Positions 26,822-41,867 of a stretch of 64,000 nucleotides of DNA are shown one piece after another. Below the pieces are notes generated by a model that was given only the letters and a program-made list of their open reading frames with translations, was not told the DNA's origin and ran no database searches. How positions within the stretch are numbered: position 1 is the first letter of the stretch; every line of letters starts with the position of its first letter. The translations under genes and the position numbers were made by a program. The stretch spans positions 1 to 64,000 of the forward strand of contig RWJK01001719.1 in assembly GCA_004335835.1 (NCBI GenBank). Reading direction: 5' to 3'. The DNA is from Scenedesmus sp. ARA3. Its lineage: Eukaryota; Chlorophyta; Chlorophyceae; Sphaeropleales; Scenedesmaceae.

Positions 26822-27552
26822 CATGTCAGCCATAGCTAGCGCTTGTGTGGAACCCAGTCGCTGGCTGAATCACCTGTGCTGCTACTGTTGCTGTTGCTGT
26901 CGCCTGTCCGACACGCACAGATGGTACTACTGCATGCATCAGTGCAAGCTGCATTCAATACAAGTTGTTGAATGGAGTTCACCGGGCCAAGAAGGTGCGT
27001 GCAAGGCAAGGTGATACGCCCAGTGGGCAGGAGTCCGCCACTTTGGCTCTCACTGCAATCTTGAATTTAAGCTCCAGCACGCAATCGTGCAGTAATCAGT
27101 CGCAGGATGAACCCTGGCACACACTCACAGTCGCACACACTGCTGCCCTGGGCGCCATTGGTCTGCCCGGTGCGGCACACCGTGCAGACGCTGCTGCCTT
27201 CCGTCCTTGAAAACGAGCCGATTGGGCAGGGCGTGCAGTTCACTGTGTCGTTCGTTGAGAACCTGAAGCCGCGCTTGCAGCAAGCGCATGTTCTTTGGCC
27301 ATCGGGGTTGGCCTGTTTTGTGCAGGAGTTGCAGCCAGTGCCGCAGCCAGTGCTGGTGAAGTTGAGGCTATCAGCAGCAGGGTAGCACGTAGGGATGTCA
27401 GGGCTGAATAGCGGTGGCCGGACTTGCAGCCTGCGAGGTGCTGTCCGCTGCTGCTTGTCAGGCGCTGCGTGTACACTGCTGCTGCTGCAGAAAAGCAGCA
27501 GCAACAGCAGCAGCATGGCCAGGCCGCTCCAGACGCCTCTGGCACGCACCAT
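20159..27552 (-). CDS. Large secreted Cys-rich mosaic protein (GCC2/GCC3-like and sushi-like modules)
   Basis: Thirteen exons give 1028 residues in one frame: 27129-27552, 26607-26774, 26069-26257, 25569-25727, 24382-25062, 23842-24026, 23579-23618, 22983-23171, 22390-22602, 21860-22060, 21425-21631, 20939-21136, 20159-20391. The start has a strong signal peptide (MVRARGVWSGLAMLLLLLLL). Exons 1-4 carry short repeats of the type CxxCPxGxxS/W...C, resembling GCC2/GCC3 or ephrin-receptor-like Cys repeats. Exons 5-13 carry about nine modules with a sushi/CCP-like spacing: C-x(n)-W-x(3)-C-G-x(4)-G-x-x-C...C...G-x-V-x-A-x-C...G-W...C. They alternate between two types, one containing PWLDSxKWIAQCGNTA and one containing FNSxAWNSICGNT. 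All but two introns are phase 1, so modules are interchangeable. There is no membrane anchor after the last module. A cell-wall or extracellular adhesion/recognition role is inferred. It could be two genes split near 25.3 kb, since exon 5 is preceded by an in-frame hydrophobic Met-led stretch. Confidence 0.75.
25728..25760 (-). repeat. (CTG)n at acceptor of Cys-rich gene exon 4
   Basis: On the coding strand about ten CTG units end directly in CTGTAG, the acceptor of exon 4. Similar tracts stand at the acceptors of exon 2 (26775-26820) and exon 5 (25063-25090). Confidence 0.85.
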
Positions 27553-29308
27553 ATCTGCACAGGTAACAGCATCGCCGTGGTTCAAATTGAATACATGTCT
27601 TGCAATGCTACGACGGGGTCTGCAAGAGAGTCCCCAGACAGAGGGTGGTCGTACGCGCACCGCAATGTACTAGATCTGGTGCAACGATGCCGCTGTCAGC
27701 ACCAGCTAAGATGTCTCAATGCTTTTAGGTTCACCAAATGGTATTATTCAGCGGTGGAGGACAAGCGATACTTCGGCGTACTGTGCTGCTCTCTGTTGAT
27801 CTGCTGCATTACTCGATGTTTACAGCGATAACCTGTTCGAGAGCGATTACTTTGTTACAAGAAGGACACAAAGTTTGCCGCATGCGAGGTTAATGAGATC
27901 CAAGCTGAGTACTTCAACCGTCACCCTGGAGAAGCGTGGTTGAAGGTCGGATTTGGTCCGATTCGGACCGTCCGAAACAAAACACTGTTGAGGCAAGTTA
28001 AGCACTATGAAAACGTGTTTCTGGTGTTTGGAGACGATTTACTATCATGGATCTCTGCGAGGCATGGGCGTACCACACGGCTGAGATGCAGGGAGCTCGA
28101 GCACTGCAGTGCTGCAGTACTGTCACGGGCTTCTGCTGATATCATACCTTTGTCTTCACAAGAGTGTTGGTGACAAAGAAGCCGGAATTCTGCGTACTGC
28201 AACCCTTGGCATGCACAACACACAGCGTTTGCCTTGACTGCCATGCCTCCTTCAAGGCTTGCCACACACAGTGCCACGCACATGTGTGCAAGCTCTTCTT
28301 GTTGTAAACAAACTTGAGGACTTTTTGCGCTTGCTAGCAACCATCTTCCATGTTTGCTGGGATCCCTGGCCTTGCACAGCAACATCTCCGATGTTGCTGC
28401 ACATGTACTACTGCTAGTAGCGCGGGTGGAAGTGCGGTCTGTGACATACTGGGGTGGCAATTGGGTGACCTGCAGCTGCTGGTGACCCATTCACCTGCAG
28501 GTGACCGGCTGGTGACGTGTTCACAGTGTGAAGATTGTAACAGTATGAAATTGGCAACGTATGACACACAGCATGGATAGCTCAGGCCCAGCCTTGCAGG
28601 CTAAATTGAGCCTATGTACTCTAGCTGCAGCCTGCTGTGCTGCTGCTGTTGCAAACTGCAACCACTGCTCCGAGCACTGCTCGACTCGAGCCTCAGACTG
28701 GCAAGTTGCAACCAGTGAGCCCTCACCTGCAGGGGCTGTGCCACGTGGCTGCAATACAGCAGCCGTTCCCACGTTAGCAATGCCTAAAAACCTGAACTTG
28801 GGAGCTCAGATTAGCCACAGTTGTGGCTGGGCTGGTGTGACAGCGTTGTAACTAGGCTGACGCATGTGTCAGTGACGCATGTGTCACTGATGGGCTGACG
28901 CAGACACACCGTGACCCTTCTAGTAGACGTTGACATGGGTCTCCGACCCTAGAGTGCTGTTTTAAACGCCCACATTGCGGTTAATAATGCATGCTGTCAT
29001 TCTGTAGCGTGGAGGCTGTGCCTGTAAATGCTGTACACTGAGGACACTGAGCAAAGGCTGCCACTGCTGTTGCGCTGTACTCTTTTGTAGCCCAGCTCTG
29101 AACTTTTGATACAGAAACAAATATAACCCTTGAGCTGCGTTCATTAAAGAAGCAAGCAAGCCGTGTGACACGATCCTGCAGCACTCCAGCATTCGGAAGA
29201 CAGGGAGCTCGAGCTGCTGCTTCAGCTTGTTGCGCTCATTACGAGTGAGCCGTTGACTGCGATCGCCACCTGAAGACACGCACAACAAGTGGTTAAACCT
29301 TTGGTAGC
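27553..29308. promoter_or_regulatory. Divergent intergenic region, Cys-rich gene / CFIm25
   Basis: This holds the upstream flanks of two divergent genes. A short inverted repeat built on CGGTCCGAA-type words lies at about 27945-27985. Two TGACGCATGTGTCA-like words in tandem, partly palindromic, lie at 28858-28895. No gene was recognised. Confidence 0.4.
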
Positions 29309-32211
<2,903 letters not shown>

Positions 32212-33468
32212 CAGCCTTACAGATGCAGCAGAACCTCTTTAACAAGGCTGTAGCTGCAGCCGGGCTGCCGTCAGTCCAGCTGCTGTTGCAGCTGGTATGC
32301 AGTTGCACCTGCTGCTGCTGGAAAGTCAGACATGGTGCTGACCAAGGAGGGTTTGTCGGTGGTGCTGTTGCTGCAGCTTCAGCAGTGCCGGTCCATCAAC
32401 CGCGGCACAGCAGCAGTCTGTGCCGCTGCTTGTGGTTACATGAGCATTGCTGGCGCTGCCTTCAGCTGGCAGCAGCTGGCCTTTGCCCAAAATGTGTAGA
32501 TAAGAATGGTGCTCGCATGATGCTGTCGGCGCTGCCACCACAGCAGCAGCAGCTACTGCTGTTCTTGTTGCTTTCTGCTGGGACAGCAATCACTGCCCCT
32601 GAGGGCTCTGAGTCAGATGACGTGCAGTGGGTTTTGTGCCAACGCTCACATGCTTGCACGCTAGCGTGTTCCTGCGCCTCAGTGCAATGTACAATCATGT
32701 TGTGGCTGGTTTACAGCTATGGCAGCTGTCATTTTGCACAGCAGCAGGAAGCTGCAAGGCCGTGTGTTGTTGCGGGTTGTTTTCGGGGCTGCAGTGGAGC
32801 TCTGCATCAACAGCGGCAAGGTTGCCCCTCACCAACACACAGTATTTGTGCATGTGGTGCCGCTGTGATCCACGAATGGACAGCTTGATGGTCCCTGCAT
32901 GCATCGACTGCGGCGGTCATCATGGCGGCTGTCATGATGTCCGGCTGACTGCAGTTGCGCCGCAGCCGGTGGCTGCAGCGAGACCTGCCAACGTTGCACG
33001 AGAAAGGCCAACTTGTGTAAAGCGAATCGAGAAGTGTTACCCTGTTACCAACCGAACAACGTTGTCATGTTAACATGCAGCAGATTCTGCCAATGGTGGC
33101 ATGTGCAGGCATGCCTAATGGCATTGCAGCATTTGCAGAGCAGCCTGGCATCATGATTATGATGATGCCAGTGTGCATAACAAGCAATGCTGTGCATGCT
33201 ACTGTGCAAGGTTATCTTTTCCAGTCTTGAAGCAAACTCTGCTTGAAGCAACAGTTGTACTGCTTGCTTCAGCGTACACTTAAATCCCCACCAAACTCCC
33301 CAAACAAAAGAAAGCACCATCTGTGCACTGGCACTTGCTGCCGAGGCGCATTCATCTGAAAGCAGCCGCTCAATCGGCATCTTCTCAATCACATGGGGTA
33401 CATCTGTATCCAAGCGTAAATAGTGGCCGGTACTTCACCTAGCCGTACCCTTTATGGTGCCTGACACA

Positions 33469-33796
33469 TCACTCTGTCTGGTCCTGTTGCTCTGCTGCTC
33501 GCATGTACTTGCGCACGCGGTTCACAAGATGCATGCACTCCGCCAAAATGCGCTGCGACCTGGTCAAGATCAGACCCCTGAGAGCTAGCTGGCATATGCT
33601 GACAAGGAAGAAAGAGTGCCCTGAGCTTGCCTGCACTGCCAGCTCATACCGCATGCATACCGCACGTGACACGAGAAATATCCATGGAAAATATCCATAT
33701 CATTCCTCTCTGAGGACATAGGAGCCGGGCAACTGTTGAGGCGCTGCCCGGCATCATCCAAAGAGGAAATAGTTATGCCGTGAGGGTCATCAATCT
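33469..33796 (-). CDS. Possible 3' exons of an unrecognised gene
   Basis: A strong acceptor (TTCTGTTCTTGTTCAG) at 33797 precedes a segment that would code EIDDPHGITISSLDDAGQR. Farther down, an open frame ends at 33469 with RILAECMHLVNRVRKYMRAA. I could not fix the junction between them, nor upstream exons. A diverged copy of the first segment's start, also with an AG acceptor, lies at 33821-33849, as in the confirmed genes of this window. No family was recognised. Confidence 0.22.
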
Positions 33797-35466
33797 CTGA
33801 ACAAGAACAGAAGAGTACGTACTTATGCCGTAAGCACAACCAATCTCTGCAGTAGATAACCTGAGCGGCCCTTGACAGACAAGCATTCGCTGAAATGGCT
33901 TTGAAACAAATCTGCTGTAGCAGCAGATGCCATAAGCAAAGCATAAGGCATCAACGCAGTCGCCAGAGTGATTTGCTCTGACAATTTCAACGTGGTGTAC
34001 AGGTGCCAGCAGCAGCCAATTCTCTGAGATGGCCAGACATGTCTGGTACATACAGCAGCATCAGCCACACGCACAGGTTGGCCACTCGCGCCAACCCAGC
34101 AAAACAGGCAACAGATACCATCAAGCACAATCCCCTGCCCTGGAACAAGCTATGGGGATGCTGCTGCTGGAGCGCACCTCCCCAAAATGCAGTGATGACG
34201 GATCTTTGAGAAATGACATGATCAAAGATGCCCGCACCTTCCAGACAGGTGCAGGTGGGAGCACAGCTGCTGCGTAGCCAGTGGCAAGAAAGCCAGCTGC
34301 GCACGACATGCGTATGAGTGGAGCAGCGCAAACTGCCACACAAAGCGAAAGGCGCAAGACACCAAACACACACAAACCAGCTGCCATAGAACAATGCCAC
34401 ACTGCTGCACGGGGCGTGCCATATCTCAAGCCTCGTACACGACAAGCTGCAAATATTTGAACTCAGAAACACACCAGGAGACTGCTTCAAGCAGCAGCCC
34501 CATGGGACGGAATTGGTGCACCTGCAACTTGCTGGACCATGCCTAGCGCGAGCTGTGCTGCGCTATCAATGGATAGCAATGCAGCAGCAGTGACACAATG
34601 CCGAAACAAACATCACAGCATGTGCCTTCAGCAGGACGGGAATCCCCTGCTGGGCTATGACAGAAGGCATGCATTCAGCGTGCTACATCAGGCCAGGTGC
34701 AGCTGCTGGTCGTACTAACTGAGTATGAACAGCGGAATGGGCAACAGAGGAGACACATGCCACCTGAAACGAGACGGTGAAAATGCCTGGGAATATTGGA
34801 GACTCAGGAAGCATGGCATTGGTGACGCGTGCTCAAATGCATAGCAGCACCCACAGCACAGTTTGAAAGCCGCTGCAGCTGCAAATGCAGCTGCTACAGC
34901 AGGCCCCAGCCTACGATAGTGTTCCAAAAATGCGAAGCTGCAGTAACACAGCACAGAGACATGCCACTGTAGGCACGGCACTATGCAAGTGACCTGAAAC
35001 ATGAACAAGCAGCTGAAGATGGGATGCTCAGCCTGCAGGAAAGGGCCCAGTCACTCGAGTCAAGCCGCAAAGCTTTCAGACGTGACATAGAAAGAAATGG
35101 ATGAAAGCACAAAGCCTCAAGACAGTCGTTGGTGCAGAGCAGCAGCACTTCAACACTGCACCTCATAGTGCCGCAGGGAATGGGCAGCACTGATGCGAGT
35201 TCAGGCGAAATGCCGCCAGCCACCGAAGCAACAACTGTTGAAATACCGCCATACCCAAAAGGTTCTTCTGTCTAGGGCTACGGAAACATTGCTGAGCACA
35301 CCTGACTGATGCTGATGGTATGTGTGAGACGTGGGATGGCATAGCACAGAGCGCACCCTAAGTATGTATGTATGTGACTGCTGAACAGGGTGATGGTCTG
35401 CCATGATCTGGGGCCGTTGTAAAGACAAAGCACAGCCCGACAATGCAAATGCGTAAAGAGTTATGG

Positions 35467-35486
35467 TAACGCTGCCGGCAGCGTTA
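35467..35486. repeat. Perfect 20-base palindrome
   Basis: Bases 35467-35476 are exactly the reverse complement of 35477-35486; the centre is GCCGGC. It lies in a region without a recognised gene. Confidence 0.95.
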
Positions 35487-36305
35487 CGGCATGTAGCCAG
35501 AAGACAGAATGGCTGTCTGCCGGCTGCACCTAATGTTTCACCAACCAGCCTGCTACAGCAGGCCTCGAGGGCAGTTCAGACAGTCCACAGGGAAAAAGAA
35601 GACACCCAAACAAGACTGCTGTTTGTTCGACCTTAGACACACGATACAGGCCGGATGAGGCCCGGTGTGATGGCTGGAACAGCCACACACACAAAAGGCA
35701 GCAGGCAACACATACTTGTGGGTGAAAAGCTGGCCACACAGCACAGCCAGCAATCCAGATGCCCCACAGGGCAGGGCCCACAAGTGCCACCTGGCTTGTT
35801 GTTGACCAGAACAGATGTTCAGTTCAAACTAGGCAGTAAGTTGCGGCTGCAGAGTTGAATAACTCCGGCAGCTGCCGTCCTGCTGTGCTAGCGCTGTTCA
35901 CCAGAGCTGGTTTCCCTGGTGATCGCCAGCCAGCGTTTTGTTGACACACAACACACTAACATACTATTCCGCACGTATCACACCACCAGCATGCACTGCC
36001 CAGTGCCAAAAAGGTGAAGTTGCTGCTGCAGCATTGCAGCAGGTGCCTAAAGCAACCAAGAATAACACAACAAAAGGGCACTGGCTGTCATGCTGGTGAT
36101 GCATGGACACACGCTGTGCTGCAGGTACACGCACCAGCTTTCCAACAGCACCTAGCACATCAACCTTTCATACGCAGCACTAACCAGCACAGCACTAGAA
36201 AGGGCAGTCATACTTCTAACAAACAGCCAGCAAGCAACCAACACGGCACAAACCACACCAAGCTGTCCCAAAGTGTGACTCCGCACCCGTAATCCCGTCC
36301 CAGGT

Positions 36306-37739
36306 TTACACCAGATTGGGCTGCACAAGGTTAGCCCACAGCCAGGGCGTCATCGCGCAGCCGCCATTATACCCTCCCGGACCCAAAACCTCATACGACA
36401 CAACCCCACCCACATTACCGGAAGCATCAATCAGCGGGCTGCCGCTTTGGCCCAAAGCTGTACTGCAGCGCTGAAGCTTCAATGTCGCTGCCCTGGGCGT
36501 TGTGCCTGGCAGGATCTGTGACTGGCACTTTGTGGTGACCAGGGTCCCTTGCTCGCGGTCTGCAGGGTACCCCGCAGTGCTCAGCACGCCACGCCAGCTG
36601 CTGGTGGGCTCGCTACTGCCAGCCGCCGCCGCTGCTGCTGCTGCCGAGTTTTGCTGCAGCATCAACTTGCGGCCGCCGCTGGTGGCGGCTTTATCCCCTG
36701 CACCATCTGATGCATCCAGCCCGTGCGCGCGCTGCTGCTGTGCTGCAGCAGTAGGCAGGAAGATGCCGAGGTGACCCAGCTTGCTGGCCATCTTGGTTCC
36801 AGGCGCTAGCCTCACAAGCGCCATATCCTTCTCCCACAGATACTGTGGGTCGCTCACTGCAAAGCCACCCACAATGAAGACCTCTGCGACAGCTGCAGTG
36901 CCTGCAGTCGCCTTGACTTTGCCCGCTGCATCCCGGAAACGCGGCACAAAGGACAGCAACTTGGCCCAGGTGCCCGACACTGGATCATACACGCAGTGCG
37001 CTGCCGTTATTATGGTGCGCTCCGCAACTAACGCTGCAGAGCAGTGCCACGGCTGGCCCTGTGATACCAGCTGGCCCACAGCAGACAGCGGAAAGCCCGG
37101 TGTGTTGCTGACAGCTGTGCGCTCGTCGCTGCCTTTGCGCACAAACAGCAGCTTGCGGCCCCCCACGCTGGCACCCGGGCCATCAGGACCTGATGTTGTT
37201 GTTTGCGGCGAAGTAGCAGCATTTGAGCTTGGGCTGGGGCTTGGGCTAGCCTCTGCAGCAGAGGGGGATGCCACAGGAGGCAGTGAGGGTGAAGGTGAAG
37301 CTGGGGCCTCACTGCCTCCACTCGTTACTGCCGGTGAAGGGCTGGGGCTGGCATCACTGCTGCTGCTGCTGCTGCTGCCGCCGTTGTCTGCATCAGGGCT
37401 TGGGCTGGGGCTTGGGCTGCTGCTGTTGCGATGCAGCGGTAGATCGATCACAATCTCTGGATTGAGGATGAGCGGGTCATCATCCGTGTCACCGCCGCCG
37501 GTGCTGTTGCCGCTGTCACCATTGGTGGCGTTGATACCGCCAGGCATTGGCGAAGGGGACAGGCCTTGCAGCTGCTGCTGCTGCTGCTGAGACTGCTCAG
37601 CTGGATATGTGACACCACCCGGCAGGTGTGAAAAGTCCACCTGCACGCCGGAAGCCTTTGCGTTGTACACGGCTCCTGTAGCCACATCATATCGCAGCAC
37701 TGAATGAGGTTTCACCAGCTGCTGCATGATGTTGGCCCT

Positions 37740-37778
<39 letters not shown>

Positions 37779-38772
37779 CAGGCAGGAGGTCAGGCAGTGG
37801 CACATGCAAATGGATGCTTGAACCGCACAGCAAAGCGGTACATACAGGAGCTAGCGCTACTCGGCTTGAGCCACATATAGCACTGCACCGCCCAAGTTGC
37901 GGATCAGCGGTGCCTCGGCTGCTGTGACATCTCACATCTGACATCTGCACAATATCATGGCTGCTGCAGTCGCTTGGTTGCTCTTGGTTGCTCTTGCTGG
38001 AAAAGCGTGTAATTGATAAAATGATTGATTGCAGTCGCTGTATGGACCTGCAATGGCACAACCAGCAGGCCACGCCAGCTCACCCGACAGCTCGCCTTGC
38101 TGTGCGCACTCCACCAGCAGCTGCTGCTGTTGTGTGCTGCAGCGGGCGCAGCTTTTGTGTCGCTGCAAAGCCCACGAATATGTAGCCATCAGCTGCATAG
38201 CGCAGCAGCACTGCTGGGCTGGCCCTGCGGCTAGCTGCTGTCCTGCCTGCTGCTGCTTCTAGGTTGCCTGCAGGCAGCAGTAGACACAAGCACATCAACA
38301 CCCTAGCAGGACAGTAGCTAGCCACAACAGCACAGTAATTAAAGAGTAACATGTAAAATGATGGCGACGTGGGTGGCAGGCACAACAAGCACTCGCTGTG
38401 CTGCCCACTGCAACATTGCCTTCCCTGCATCGAGCCTGCTGGAAGGTCGCCCATGAGTCACGCACTCCACCCTGATCGTGCGTCGGCAAATTGAGAGTCA
38501 CTCACCACCACGAACTATAGTTGCTCCATAGCACGCGGCAACGCAGGAGTTGAGGAAGACTTGCCCGTCAGAAGCCGCGACGGGTGCAAAGGTGGTCACG
38601 CAGCCGTTCTCAGGACAACGATCGCCTCGCACAGAGTCAACTGCAGCAACATATCATTATATCAGACGCTTGGTAGAGATTGGAGACACCTGTCATGGTG
38701 CCCGAGCAGCAGCAGCCGCTCACCAGCAAGCAAGACGATTGCAAGAAGCTTCCAGCTCCACCAACTGCTCAT
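36306..38772 (-). CDS. Secreted serine protease (trypsin/V8 fold) with N-terminal Kazal-like domain
   Basis: Four exons (38724-38772, 38506-38640, 38084-38234, 36306-37737) give 588 residues. Exon 1 is a signal peptide (MSSWWSWKLLAIVLLAG). Exon 2 codes a Kazal-like unit, recognisable in FAPVAASDGQVFLNSCVAACYG, with the usual PVC cysteine changed to Ala. A Ser/Pro stretch with many SPSPSP repeats (about residues 190-300) resembles hydroxyproline-rich glycomodules of algal wall proteins. The protease domain has TAAHC (His359), KDMALVRL (Asp416) and GQSGSP (Ser543). The Gln before Ser is closer to glutamyl endopeptidase/V8-like enzymes than to GDSGG trypsins. Two GGRKL motifs lie at the domain entry and inside it. 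The acceptor of exon 3 is the least certain point; a different one would change frame. The protease exon itself is secure. Confidence 0.78.
37738..37778 (-). repeat. (CTG)n at protease exon 4 acceptor
   Basis: On the coding strand about 13 CTG units end directly in CTGCAG, the acceptor of exon 4. Confidence 0.92.
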
Positions 38773-40412
38773 GAAGCATTCGATTCCAGTCTTATTGGGT
38801 GCGATCTACAGCTGAGTAGCCTGCTTCAGGCGAAAGCGGAAGTAGGAGCTTTCGGGGAAGTAGTGACGGCAAATTGACTACAAAAACAGCTATTCCATTG
38901 CATGTTGGTGTATACAGCTTCTCGTCAGAATACTGGTTTCCCCGGCGCCCCAGCTGTCAAGTCATCGCAGGCTCACGTCCAAATCGCCCATTTGGCATCT
39001 CAGCTGTCAGCTGCACAGCTGTGCGCAAGGCTTCAGCGCACTACCCTGATGTTTCAGCTTTTAAATGATAAGACAAACATAATACAGCGTCACGAACGCA
39101 GTCAGCCGCTCATCTAGCTAGGGGTCTTGACGAGCTCTTGGAAGAAGCTCGTCGGGAATGGCAGTCCAAGGCCTGCAAGCGGGCCGTTTCATACAAACAG
39201 GCAAAATCCAGAAGCTAAATGAAATAGTCGCACTTCTGATTCAAGGCGAAAACATTGAATCCTGCCCAGGGCATTCTGGTCATGGGCACTGTCAAAAAGA
39301 AGTTCTCGCCGACCAGTTGCACTCGTGAAGGACGTCACACAAGGCGTTTGCGGCCATGTTAGCGAGCCATTTCACTATCATCCACTCGTTTTCAGGCTGT
39401 ACTTGACCGTGCACTTGCACACCCGAAACATGCACTGAGCTGCATGCTGACCGTCAGGCTCAGCCTGTACTCTTGGGCATTGAAGAGGCTGCCTGTCGGC
39501 CCATGTTCTAACAGAGCTTGTGCTGAGCGCATCCGTTTCACTGGTGCTGATGTACTTTGGTTCTGATGGTGGTGCAGAGTCCCTGGATCATGAGCAGATG
39601 CCAGTAGAAGAGGCAGAGGTGCTGATGGTTGAAGTTACCACGCTCCTGACATGCGGGTTCCCAAGCATACCCAGAACTCCTGCCTAATTGACAGACCCTT
39701 CCCTTCCAATGCACACTACTAGTTCCCTCTAAGCACACCTGCCTGCCGCGTAAAGCGTCAACCCTGACAAAGGTAAGCCAAGGTCTGCCCCCAAAGCTGC
39801 ACCAACAACGGAAGATGCACTGCAGCTGTCACATCAATCTGCTGCTGCTGCTGCACAGTGCTTGTGCACTGCTTGCTCAGCATCCGCAACAGATACAGAC
39901 AGAGCGACAACTGCAGGTCCAGAACAACCCTGTATACGTTGCGTAATGCAGAGCTGACACACAACACACCCTTGTGCATGATGCTGCACTGCCACAGCTG
40001 CTGCACTGGCACTGAGGCCCGGCACTGCTCCGTGCAACTGCATATGGACAAAGGAACATGCCTGTGACACTATTCCAGGCAGTGAGTTGCTGCTGCTGCT
40101 GCTGCTGCTGCAGTTGCACAACACCAATGAAACAAAAGAGACAGAACACTCACTCTCGCAACACTCACCATGCTGCACACGCAGCACGCAATCAGTGAGC
40201 CACACACTACCTCGCAATGAGGATGGCAGGCAAGCAGCCTAGGTCCCAATGCGTACTGCTGCTGCTGCTGCTGCTGCTGTTCCCCTTGTCGCAAGGCTAC
40301 CTGCACTCAATCACCACCAGGCGAGACCCGGTAATCGGGACCACCCGCTGCCGCTGCTGCTGCTGCCGCCGCTGCTGCTGATCAAGCAAATCCTGGCCAT
40401 GTAATCACATGA
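38773..40412. other. Intergenic between protease and chlI
   Basis: This holds the upstream flank of the protease gene and the 3' UTR of chlI, both on the minus strand. A hairpin with arms GACGAGCT and AGCTCGTC lies at about 39129-39153. A CTG tract lies at 40088-40110 and another at 40257-40279. No exon was recognised. Confidence 0.4.
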
Positions 40413-41813
40413 TTACTCCATGGCAAAGATCTGCTTGAACACCTGCCGCACCCTGTCACCGTTGTCAATGTCAGCCATGGGGTCCTTCCTCAGGCGGTGA
40501 CGCAGGCACAGCGGGATGACCCTGCAGCACACACACAGCACACAATACAGCGTCAGTATCAGCAGCAGGAGCAGCCGAAGTATGCCAAGCAATTTGTGGA
40601 AAGGCGCTGTCCCGCTAATATCGAAGCTGCTGCTTGACGCAGAACTGTCATGTGAACAACAGTGAAATCACTGCAGCACACCGCATCTAGCACACCTGTC
40701 GATGGCTTCTAACACCACAAGTATCGTGTAAACACGGAGATACAGCAACCATCAATTTAACTCCCGCAACTTTAATTATCAACTTATGAAACCGCGCCCA
40801 CCCGTAGATGTCCTCCACTGCCACCTCGTCCCTGCCCTCAAAGCTGGCCAGTGCCTTGCAGTACACACCATCTTAAACATCTGTGACTTTCTTCCCCCGC
40901 CACAAGTTTGACAAACACCGGACATACCGGCAACATATCATCGCAGTGTTTTGTGAAATCGCGCCCACCTGTAGATAATCTCCTCCATCACCAACTATCA
41001 CAAACACCGGACATACAGCAACAACACGATAAAGCACATTTGCTAGCACGCCGCCCACCTGTAGATGTCCTCCACTGCCACCTCATCGCGTCCCTCAAAG
41101 CTGGCCAGTGCCTTGGCCGCCCTGTTGCTCACGATGTCGCCGCGGATGCCGTCCACGTTGAGCTCGGAGCAGATCGCACTGATCTTCACTCGGAACTCAT
41201 AGGGGATGGCCACCGTCTTGAGCCGCGTGCGCGCCTCCACGATGCGCTGCGTCAGGGCACCCTGTGGGGTGCACACACAACGATGGCAGCACACCAGAGC
41301 GTGGGCTGGCATTCCAGACGACTAGCTGAGAGAGGAAGCGGCGCGCAGCAGTGTCGCTGCTGCTGCACGCGTAGCTTGCGAGGCCAGTGCTGGCAAATCG
41401 CAGTTTCATTCAATGTATTGCTGCTGTCAGCGGCTGCAGACGCAGCCATCCCGTCCCACCTGCCTCTCTGCGTGCTCCTTGTGCAGCTCCACGCGGTACT
41501 GACCCAGCCGCTGTCACACACCAAACATGTGCATGCCCCCAACCCCAACGCGCCCGAGAGCACACAACTCCATATCCACATACAAACCAGCAGATTAGGG
41601 AACCTGTCAATCACACCACAGCACGCCTCAAGCCCCCGGCCCACCTGCTTCTCTGCGTACTTCTTGTGGAACTCTGCAGGGTTCTCGTCGAATGTGCTGC
41701 GCTCGGTCACAATCTGCACGCGCAGCTCTGGGTCCTTCACTGTGCCGATCTGTGCGTGCATGCCGAAGCGGTCCAGCAGCTGAGGGCGCAGCTCACCCTC
41801 CTCGGGGTTGCCT

Positions 41814-41867
<54 letters not shown>

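Larger units (their letters stand above)
32212..36305. other. Convergent region, no firm gene
   Basis: This 4.1-kb stretch lies between the 3' ends of CFIm25 and the protease gene. The composition changes after about 33.1 kb, with more A/C on the plus strand. The only exon-like material is around 33.47-33.85 kb on the minus strand, listed separately. A perfect 20-base palindrome lies at 35467-35486. Confidence 0.4.
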